From: Bacteroidota bacterium
Lineage (GTDB): Bacteria; Bacteroidota; Ignavibacteria; Ignavibacteriales; Ignavibacteriaceae
Direction of reading: 5' to 3'
NCBI GenBank assembly: GCA_022708025.1
Contig: JAKIZM010000036.1
Location: 1-35,549 of the forward strand
Length of the DNA stretch: 35,549 bases
The position numbers and the translations under genes are program-made. Numbering within the stretch: position 1 is the first letter of the stretch; each line of letters starts with the position of its first letter. Below are positions 1-7,125 of this stretch, piece by piece. The notes below the pieces were generated by a model. It saw only the letters and a program-made list of their open reading frames with translations, ran no database searches and was not told the origin of the DNA.

Positions 1-78
1 TATTTGAGTTAGATTTATTTTTCATTCCACAACAATTTATTTTTTTAACATTTAAAAATTCTCTTCTTTAGTATATCA

Positions 79-113
79 AGTGCATTTCACAAGCCCTTAG
101 TGCACTTCACAAG
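79..113. repeat. Direct repeat pair upstream of the type IX cargo gene
   Basis: Two 15-nt copies, AGTGCATTTCACAAG at 79-93 and AGTGCACTTCACAAG at 99-113, are offset by 20 nt and differ at one base. A spacing of two helical turns could suit a dimeric regulator, but nothing else supports an operator. The remaining 228 nt before the first gene are AT-rich with no gene visible. The ribosome site GAAGG lies just before the ATG at 229. Confidence 0.5.
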
Positions 114-228
114 ATATTTCTACTCTGGCAAATAAACACAATTTAATTTTCAATCGTGATTATTCAATGATTTTATTGAATAAAACTAATTCAACATTTT
201 AAGTAAAGTTTTTTGAAGGAAAATTATA

Positions 229-1707
229 ATGAAAAAATTATTTGAACTTTTACTGTCAGTGGTAATCTCAGTTGTTTTTTCTAATTTGTTATTTGCGCAG
301 GGAATCCCGTCTGACAGCTTGTATTTGGGACAAACACCTCCGGGAAATATTCCTAAAATATTTAATTTACCTGTAACGGGTGGACTTCGCCCAATCGAAA
401 GAATTGCAATTTCTTCAGACGGAAAAGAAATTTATTTCGGATTATTAAACACTTATCCTCCATCTGTTCAAAGAACAAAATGTTATAAATATTTTAATGA
501 CAGGTGGCAGGGACCATTTGATGTTTTTGAAAATCACGCGTCACCAAGACTGACGGTAAATGATAGCACAATGTATATCCAAACAAATATTAATGATTTT
601 TCTACTACTTATCGTTCAATCAAAATCAGCTCAGGTTGGAGTACACCAAAAAAGCTGCTTAACACTACACAGCAAACTCATTATTTTCAAACCACAGCTT
701 TAAATAATTCTTATGTCTCATCCAATTTACCGAATACACCGGCTCAAAGAGATATTTGCAAATTAGTAATAAACGGAACAGATACTTTAATTCAAAGTTT
801 AGGCTTGCCAATTAGCACAGCCTCTGATGAAAATGATCTCTTTGTTTCGGATGATGAATCGTATCTATTATTTAGCAGAAATAATTCCGGTGGTGGTGAT
901 ATATTTCTCAGTTATAAAAAATCAGATGGAAAATGGACTAACCCGAAAAATCTGGGAGAACCAATTAATAAACCCGGGAATAGCTGGGAATATGGAATGT
1001 TTGTATCAAAAGATGGTATGTATTTGTTTTATACAAGCGGTGGAACAACTATGAGTTCATATTACACATACTGGATTAAAATTGATAATATTATTGATAG
1101 TTTGAGATACACTAACTTCGCACCTTATTTATACAACCAAATACCAAATCAAACTGATTCTGTTGGTTATGAATTTAATTACACTTTCTCTGATTCTACT
1201 TTTATTGATGACGATGGGAATAATAGTCTAACATATTCTGCAACTCTGAGCAACGGTAATCCGCTTCCATCCTGGCTAAGCTTTGATCCATCAGCAAGAT
1301 TATTTTATGGCACACCAACAACAGTTGGAAATATACTGATCAAAGTAACTGCAACTGATAATGCAAATGCAAAAGCATTCTGTACATTCAGTCTTAAGAT
1401 TGAAGATACGTCAACCGACATTACAGATGATGAACAAAGTTTAAATGATTATAAACTTTATCAGAATTATCCTAATCCATTTAATCCTTCTACAAAAATT
1501 AGTTGGCAGTCTTCAGTCAGCAGTTGGCAATCGCTTAAAGTTTATGACGCGCTGGGCAATGAAGTTGCAATTCTAGTCAACGAATATAAACCTGCAGGCA
1601 GATATGAAGTGGAATTTGACGCCAGAAATTTTTCAAGTGGAATTTATTTCTATATTCTGAAGACAAACACTTTTTGTGATCGAAAGAAAATGATTGTGCT
1701 TAAATAG
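229..1707 (+). CDS. Secreted PD40/Ig-like protein with type IX sorting domain
   Basis: A predicted exported protein of 492 residues. Residues 1-23 form a signal peptide (Lys-Lys start, hydrophobic run, cut near FAQG). The middle, about residues 190-265, has PD40/beta-propeller-like strands with SDDESYLLFSR and SKDGMYLFY. Residues about 302-391 resemble a dystroglycan/cadherin-type putative Ig domain (PSWLSFDPSARLFYGTP). The C-terminus from about residue 406 is a type A type IX secretion sorting domain with YQNYPNPFNPST and an ending of GIYFYILKT. Known family behaviour is export through the outer membrane with cleavage of the sorting domain. The cargo function is unknown. Between STKISW and LKVYD the sorting domain contains a duplicated AGTTGGCA motif at nucleotide level (about 1500-1528). 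It appears to be a single-gene unit; the next gene starts 76 nt later. Confidence 0.88.
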   Translation: MKKLFELLLSVVISVVFSNLLFAQGIPSDSLYLGQTPPGNIPKIFNLPVTGGLRPIERIAISSDGKEIYFGLLNTYPPSVQRTKCYKYFNDRWQGPFDVFENHASPRLTVNDSTMYIQTNINDFSTTYRSIKISSGWSTPKKLLNTTQQTHYFQTTALNNSYVSSNLPNTPAQRDICKLVINGTDTLIQSLGLPISTASDENDLFVSDDESYLLFSRNNSGGGDIFLSYKKSDGKWTNPKNLGEPINKPGNSWEYGMFVSKDGMYLFYTSGGTTMSSYYTYWIKIDNIIDSLRYTNFAPYLYNQIPNQTDSVGYEFNYTFSDSTFIDDDGNNSLTYSATLSNGNPLPSWLSFDPSARLFYGTPTTVGNILIKVTATDNANAKAFCTFSLKIEDTSTDITDDEQSLNDYKLYQNYPNPFNPSTKISWQSSVSSWQSLKVYDALGNEVAILVNEYKPAGRYEVEFDARNFSSGIYFYILKTNTFCDRKKMIVLK

Positions 1708-1783
1708 CGACAAATGTCGTTATAGTAAATAAATTATTAAATAAGAATACAGATATATTTATTACCAGGTTAAAGGATATCTT

Positions 1784-2230
1784 ATGAAAACGATTTATAA
1801 GTCGGCATTACATATATTATTTTGGATAGCAATTCCATTTCTAATACTGTATTTCAAATGGGCAGCACAGGATACGACATCATTACCCGGACTTCCGGCC
1901 GGAGAACCTGAAAGCTTATTAGAAATTGTAAAAACGAATTCTGATATAATAATTATATCATTACTGGGTTCAATTCCGGTGTTCAACTGGTCATTATTTT
2001 GTTTAACTCCAAATCTTTTGTTTAAAACTAACTTTATAAAAATTACACTTTATGCATTAGGATTAGTCGTTTATTTCTTGCTTGTTAGTTTAATAACAGA
2101 ACTAATTTTTCCTATGTACTATTTCTTTGGAACTCCTTACGCAATAAAAGTATTGGCTCCGATTATTTTGCTATCAGCTTTAAGTGGTTCTTTATTCGCA
2201 TTTAAAAATAGATTAAATCACCAAAATTAA
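1784..2230 (+). CDS. Hypothetical four-helix membrane protein
   Basis: A 148-residue protein whose family I do not recognise. Four hydrophobic segments can be seen at about residues 8-25, 53-75, 86-107 and 122-140. The loop after the first helix is polar and Pro/Gly rich (LPGLPAGEPESL). AAAGG lies upstream of the ATG in a sensible position for a ribosome site. It ends only 8 nt before the oxidoreductase gene, so the two are probably co-transcribed. A membrane location is well supported, but no function can be assigned from the sequence. Confidence 0.75.
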   Translation: MKTIYKSALHILFWIAIPFLILYFKWAAQDTTSLPGLPAGEPESLLEIVKTNSDIIIISLLGSIPVFNWSLFCLTPNLLFKTNFIKITLYALGLVVYFLLVSLITELIFPMYYFFGTPYAIKVLAPIILLSALSGSLFAFKNRLNHQN

Positions 2231-2238
2231 TTATCGGA

Positions 2239-3144
2239 ATGAAAGCAATTGTCTGCATAAAATCAGGTTCGCCAGAAGTTTTAAAACTTGTTGATTTAGA
2301 ACGACCAATTCCAAAACAGAATGAAGTTCTGATAAAAGTTATTGCATCATCTGTAACAATAGGTGATGTGAAGTTGAGAAAGTTATCACGTTTAATCACA
2401 GTCCCTTTAGGATTTTTGTTTGGTTTCAAACCAATGAAGATAACAGGGGTAGAGTTTGCAGGTAAGGTTGAATCTGCTGGATTTGATGTAAGCCTATTTA
2501 ATAAAGGAGATAAAGTTTACGGAACAACTTCAGGATTAGAGTTTGGTGCTAATGCTGAATTTGTTTGTGTTCCTGAAAAATCAAAGAAAGGTGTTATCGT
2601 TAAAAAACCAGATAATATTTCGTTTATTGATGCAGCAGTAATCCCGGTTGGTGGAATGACTGCACTTCATATTTTAAAAAAAGTAAATATTAATCAGAAC
2701 CAAAAAATACTTATCTATGGCGCATCCGGATCAGTTGGAACTTACGCAGTACAACTTGCAAAATATTTTGGTGCTGAAGTAACAGCAGTTTGCAGTGCCA
2801 GAAACCATGAGATGGTAAAATCAATTGGCGCAGATGCAGTAATGGATTATCAAAATGAGGATTTCAGAAAAAAAAGAAAATCTTATCATATTATTTTTGA
2901 TGCCGTTGGAAAGATAAATAAATCATCCTGCAAAAATGTATTAAAAAATAACGGAGCCTTTCTGTCTGTTAAATATCCGACAACAGAAAAAACAAAGTAT
3001 ATGACCTTTCTTAACGAGTTAATTGAAAAAGGCAAAGTAAAACCAGTGATTGATAAAACATACAAGCTGGATAATGTTAAAGAAGCTCATTACTATGTTG
3101 AGCAAGGACATAAAAAAGGAAATGTGGCAATCGCGATTGAATAA
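2239..3144 (+). CDS. Zinc-independent MDR oxidoreductase (quinone reductase-like)
   Basis: A 301-residue member of the medium-chain dehydrogenase/reductase superfamily, close to the NAD(P)-dependent quinone oxidoreductase-like branch. The N-terminal GroES-like half has VLIKVIASSVTIGDVKLR and GVEFAGKVESAG. The Rossmann half has the dinucleotide motif GASGSVG at about residues 161-167 and the LAKYFGAEVTAVCSARN stretch. The usual catalytic Cys/His zinc ligands of alcohol dehydrogenases are absent, which fits the quinone reductase branch. The substrate is unknown. It sits between a small membrane protein (8 nt upstream) and an NAD(P)-binding protein (40 nt downstream), suggesting a small redox operon. 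The ribosome site before the ATG is weak. Confidence 0.85.
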   Translation: MKAIVCIKSGSPEVLKLVDLERPIPKQNEVLIKVIASSVTIGDVKLRKLSRLITVPLGFLFGFKPMKITGVEFAGKVESAGFDVSLFNKGDKVYGTTSGLEFGANAEFVCVPEKSKKGVIVKKPDNISFIDAAVIPVGGMTALHILKKVNINQNQKILIYGASGSVGTYAVQLAKYFGAEVTAVCSARNHEMVKSIGADAVMDYQNEDFRKKRKSYHIIFDAVGKINKSSCKNVLKNNGAFLSVKYPTTEKTKYMTFLNELIEKGKVKPVIDKTYKLDNVKEAHYYVEQGHKKGNVAIAIE

Positions 3145-3184
3145 ACAATTATTAAAGAATTATAATTATTAGATAGAATACATT

Positions 3185-3901
3185 ATGAAAGTTTTAGTTT
3201 TAGGTGCATCGGGAGCAACAGGCAGTTTAGTTGTACGACAACTAATTAATAAAAATATTAATGTTAAAGTTGTTGTTAGAATCGGAAGCAACAAATTAAA
3301 TGATTTATCAAACAACAGATGTTTGGAAACGGTTATTGGAAATATCTCCTTATTTGATTTGGATCAAAATATCGGGTTGATAAAGGATTGCGATTCCGTT
3401 GTCTGCTGTCTTGGGCATAATATTAGTTTCAAAGGAATATTCGGAAAGCCAAGAATGCTGGTAACTGATTCTATAAGAAATATTTGTAATGCAATTAAGA
3501 AAAGCAATAAGGAAAAAACAAAACTTATCTTAATGAACACCACTGCTAATATGAATAGAAAAGCAAAAGAAAATTATTCCAGAAAAGACAGAATTGTGCT
3601 TTCACTGTTAGCACTTTTCCTTCCACCTCATAAAGATAATGTAGCTGCTGCAAGATATCTCTCAAATTTAATCGGAGAAAATAATTCTAAAATAGAATGG
3701 ATAGCCATAAGACCTGATACTTTAATTAATGAAGAGAAGGAAACTGAATATGAAATCGTTAAAGCGCCTAAAAGAAGTCCTGTATTTGATTCAGGAAAAA
3801 CGAGCAGAATAAATGTTGCTCACTTTATAGCTGAATTATTGATTAATGAGGAATTGTGGAGTAACTGGAAATTTCAAATGCCGGTTATTTATAATAAATA
3901 A
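3185..3901 (+). CDS. NAD(P)H-binding atypical SDR protein
   Basis: A 238-residue protein of the NAD(P)H-binding/NmrA-like atypical short-chain dehydrogenase group. The nucleotide-binding motif GASGATG occupies residues 7-13 right after the first strand (MKVLVL). A DCDSVVCCLGH stretch corresponds to the strand-4 region, and WIAIRPDTL to the later conserved strand of this family. Such proteins act as small reductases, epimerase-like enzymes or redox sensors; which applies here cannot be told. It is last in a plus-strand cluster with the membrane protein and the MDR enzyme. Its end faces the minus-strand sigma/TonB fusion gene, 79 nt away, and no clear terminator hairpin lies between them. Confidence 0.82.
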   Translation: MKVLVLGASGATGSLVVRQLINKNINVKVVVRIGSNKLNDLSNNRCLETVIGNISLFDLDQNIGLIKDCDSVVCCLGHNISFKGIFGKPRMLVTDSIRNICNAIKKSNKEKTKLILMNTTANMNRKAKENYSRKDRIVLSLLALFLPPHKDNVAAARYLSNLIGENNSKIEWIAIRPDTLINEEKETEYEIVKAPKRSPVFDSGKTSRINVAHFIAELLINEELWSNWKFQMPVIYNK

Positions 3902-3980
3902 AACCAGCATAACTTAAATTTGTGAGAATCTCTAAATGAGCCTGCACAAAAGTCTAAAAAATAATTTGTTGTAACTAAAA

Positions 3981-6974
3981 TTATTTCTTAAACACTATTG
4001 GTATAGTTACCTGAACTCTTACATTCTTGCCGCGCTGTTTGCCAGGGACAAATTTGCTGTCCTTTACTGCATTCATTGCTTCTTCATCACAACCGGCACC
4101 AATGCCCTTTAAAGTCTTAACAGAAACTACATCACCTTTTTCATCAACAAGCGCTTGTACAAGAACTTTACCTTCAACACCGACACGTTTAGCAATATCA
4201 GGATATTTTATTTTACTCTGCAACTGTCCTAGTCCGCCAATTAATTCCGGCATCTGCTCAACAGCAACAAAAAATGTTGGCTCCTCTTCTTCCGAAGCTT
4301 TTTTAGTTGGCGGGGCTGTAGTCTCTGTTTTTGCAGCAGCAATTTGTTTCGTTTCTGTCTTTTGTTCTATTAAAGGATTATTGCCTTCGTTCAAAGCAAA
4401 GTATGTGCTCTCTTCTTTATTAATGCTTTCAGGTAAAGGCGGTAAATTTACCTTTGGTTCGTTTTTAACAATTTGTTCAACTTTTTCGTTTTTAACCGGA
4501 ACATTTTCTTCTGGCGTTACTGATTGTACATCTTCATCCGTAATTACTTCATTTATGGGTTCAACTGTTTGTTTATTTTCTACCGGTTTTTGCGATTCTG
4601 TTATTCTATCTCCGGTATTCGTTTGCATTTGAACATATAAGAACACTCCCGATGCAATTAATATTATAAACATCGCTGCTGAAAGTATGATGTTTCTTTT
4701 TAATTTTTTCTTAAGACGCAAAACCTCATTTTTGTTATTACTAATAACTGGCTTTATGTCCGGTTCAGATTCCCTTTCATTAACTTGTATTCTGGATTTT
4801 TCTACAGGCACAGATGTTTTAACAACATCTTCCTGATTGCCTTTTTGATCCGATAATTTTTCTGCTTCCTTATTATTTATTTTTGCAATTTCGTTTAACT
4901 GCTTCTCACCATCTTCAAATCTGGTTTCTCTGATCTTTAATGTTGTCTTTTCACTCTGAGGTTTCGCTTGAACTGACTCCTGAAATGTTTTTGTATCGGG
5001 TGTTTTCACATTTTCCGGCTGTTCAGCTTTCTTAACAGGAATGCTTTGCTTCGGCTGAACTGGCGGTACCACATTTTTATTTTCAACATTCCGATTTATC
5101 GGCTCTGTCTTAATTTGTTCTTTATTGACTGGTTTTACTCCCTGTGTTACAGCAGGAGCTGCCGGTTTCTCATTAAGCGGTGTTTTTATTTCTTTAGGTG
5201 TTTCACCTTTAAAGTTAATACTATTTAATGTTCTAACAGTCCTGTCAACAGCGTGAGACCTTATTTTTATATCACCTTTTATCTCTATGCTATCTTCGCT
5301 TTTATTAAGTTTTTCGTTAACAGGTAAGTTAGCAGGTGTTTCTTTTATATCAATTTTTTCCTTAGCAATTTTATTTTCTATCTCTTCCGGTTTGTTTATC
5401 TGTTTTTCGCTGCGATTGGTTGTATCACTTATCTTCGGCTCAACGGGAGGAATGTTCGTTTTAAGTTTAATGTCTGATTTGTTTTCAATCGTTCTGTTTC
5501 CAAAAACCTCTCTTACCGGTTTTTCTTCCACAGATACATTATTTTGTTTAGGGGTAACTTTATCAGGATCACTAACTTTTTTCTGTTCAATTACTTCCTG
5601 CTTTACTTTGGGTTTAATTTGCTCTTCAAGATCTTTAAGAGTAACCGGCTCCGGTTTATTCGGGAGCGGTCTATCATTCTTAAAAAACTCTTTAAGATTT
5701 ATACTGCTTGTCGGAGTAAGTTTGTTTCTAACAACCACATCATCTTTAGCTGTGGGCGGCTGAGTTTTATTCTGTTTGAAAACAGGAGTTGTACTTGGTG
5801 GTATTATCTGTGATTTGTTTTCAATAACAGGAGGAACGGTTTCTTGCTTAAATTTTTGTGGTTCAGTAGGTTTAATAATTTCATCAATACTCTTGGTACT
5901 AATCTCATCTAATTTCTTTGCTGATTCATCCTTATGCTGATTTGCAAATACTTCCGTTACTTTTTCTTTAATTGGCTGAGTTGTTGGTTTTCTAACCGAT
6001 TCTGTTTTTACTGTATAAGGCTCACTAATTTTTATTTGAGATTCTTTTTCTTTCTTTTCAATTACTCCAGTGCTCTTAATTACATCCGGTAAAGGAGTAT
6101 TTTTCTGTTCTGTAACCGGTACTTCCGGAGAAATCATTGGATATTCAACATCTGCGCCTTGAAGTATTTCTATAAAATTTTTATTCAGTTGATCGCTTAA
6201 ATCATTTGGCGGATAAACAATTGGAACTGTTGCTGAAAGCAATGCTATTAAATTCTGAACTTCACCTAATTCTCTCCATAAAAACTCAGGATCATTTTCT
6301 CTAAGATTATTTAATTTATTTTTTTCTTCAGAAGAGATGCAGCCAAGCGGTTCAAGTTTAATCAGATTAAAAACTTCACTGTTCTTAACTGATGAAGCTG
6401 GTTTGCCGGTAAATTGCTGATAAAGCACATCCATTATTGCAATAAGTTTATTTCTTACCTGTGAAGCCGGAACTGTTAAGCGTTTGGCGATTTCTTCATC
6501 GTTCAATCCTTCAAAATAGACCAATGATAAAATCAGGTTTTGAATTTCACTTAAATGTGATTTCCATAATTTAACTTTTTCGGAAAGCACCTTTCTCTCA
6601 TCGAGGTTCAACAGATCTATATCACTGGAAAGGTTAGGTAGAATAAATTCAATTTCATATTTATCCGAATAAGGTGGAATATCTTCAACAAACTTCATTC
6701 TTTTTACAACATCCAGCGAAATATTTCTTGCCAGCAAGGTTAACCAGGTAAAAATATTGTTGCTGGTTGTGCTGTAATACTCTATCCGTTTAAGAAATAC
6801 TGAAAAAACATTTAGTAATATTTTTTCAGACAGTTTTGGATTTGATACTATCTCTTTTATCAATGAATAAATAGTTGCTGAGTAGCGATTATAGAGGTGT
6901 AAATATGCTTCCTGATTGTAGCCCACAATCTGAAGCAGTAATTCACTATCGGTGGTTTGTTTATTAACTGACAT
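3981..6974 (-). CDS. ECF sigma-like / anti-sigma-like / TonB fusion protein
   Basis: A 997-residue protein with an unusual domain order. Residues about 10-95 resemble ECF sigma region 2 (QEAYLHLYNRYSATIYSL, then FTWLTLLARNISLDVVKR). Residues about 141-184 resemble region 4, including FEGLNDEEIAKRLTVPASQV. Residues about 201-272 look like the N-terminal helical domain of RskA/zinc-less anti-sigma factors (LEPLGCISSEEKNKL, NDPEFLWRELGEVQNLIALL). A Lys/Pro/Glu-rich, probably disordered linker of nearly 480 residues follows. One membrane helix lies at about 763-785, preceded by LRLKKKLKR, which indicates the N-terminus is inside. A TonB C-terminal domain occupies about 905-997 (YPDIAKRVGVEGKVLVQALV, ending PIVFKK). 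The sigma and anti-sigma modules would thus be cytoplasmic and the TonB domain periplasmic. The frame is intact. The region-2 acidic/Gln core is degenerate, so promoter binding is uncertain. Confidence 0.85.
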   Translation of the reverse strand: MSVNKQTTDSELLLQIVGYNQEAYLHLYNRYSATIYSLIKEIVSNPKLSEKILLNVFSVFLKRIEYYSTTSNNIFTWLTLLARNISLDVVKRMKFVEDIPPYSDKYEIEFILPNLSSDIDLLNLDERKVLSEKVKLWKSHLSEIQNLILSLVYFEGLNDEEIAKRLTVPASQVRNKLIAIMDVLYQQFTGKPASSVKNSEVFNLIKLEPLGCISSEEKNKLNNLRENDPEFLWRELGEVQNLIALLSATVPIVYPPNDLSDQLNKNFIEILQGADVEYPMISPEVPVTEQKNTPLPDVIKSTGVIEKKEKESQIKISEPYTVKTESVRKPTTQPIKEKVTEVFANQHKDESAKKLDEISTKSIDEIIKPTEPQKFKQETVPPVIENKSQIIPPSTTPVFKQNKTQPPTAKDDVVVRNKLTPTSSINLKEFFKNDRPLPNKPEPVTLKDLEEQIKPKVKQEVIEQKKVSDPDKVTPKQNNVSVEEKPVREVFGNRTIENKSDIKLKTNIPPVEPKISDTTNRSEKQINKPEEIENKIAKEKIDIKETPANLPVNEKLNKSEDSIEIKGDIKIRSHAVDRTVRTLNSINFKGETPKEIKTPLNEKPAAPAVTQGVKPVNKEQIKTEPINRNVENKNVVPPVQPKQSIPVKKAEQPENVKTPDTKTFQESVQAKPQSEKTTLKIRETRFEDGEKQLNEIAKINNKEAEKLSDQKGNQEDVVKTSVPVEKSRIQVNERESEPDIKPVISNNKNEVLRLKKKLKRNIILSAAMFIILIASGVFLYVQMQTNTGDRITESQKPVENKQTVEPINEVITDEDVQSVTPEENVPVKNEKVEQIVKNEPKVNLPPLPESINKEESTYFALNEGNNPLIEQKTETKQIAAAKTETTAPPTKKASEEEEPTFFVAVEQMPELIGGLGQLQSKIKYPDIAKRVGVEGKVLVQALVDEKGDVVSVKTLKGIGAGCDEEAMNAVKDSKFVPGKQRGKNVRVQVTIPIVFKK

Positions 6975-7125
6975 CTTTTTGTTTAATAATTATTAACAGG
7001 GAAGTTATTTCATCAATTTCATTGCCAGAATCAATCATTTAGAAATATTGATAATCTGCATTTCCTGTTTAAGCTTAGATGTCATTTTGTTATTTTTACC
7101 TATAGAAATTTTTGTAAAGGTAAAT

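Noticed and set aside
1708..1725. Hairpin CGACAAATGTCG just after the type IX cargo gene
   Set aside because: Only 4-5 bp of stem and no T-run, so not convincing as a terminator.
4027..5813. Several open frames on the strand opposite the sigma/TonB fusion gene
   Set aside because: They arise because Lys/Pro/Glu/Thr codons of the low-complexity linker rarely give stops on the other strand. The minus-strand frame is continuous for 997 codons with clear domains.
7048..7125. Upstream in-frame ATG extending alaS by 26 residues
   Set aside because: The extension is hydrophobic and unlike any alanyl-tRNA synthetase N-terminus; the ATG at 7126 has AAAGG before it and starts at the conserved motif.
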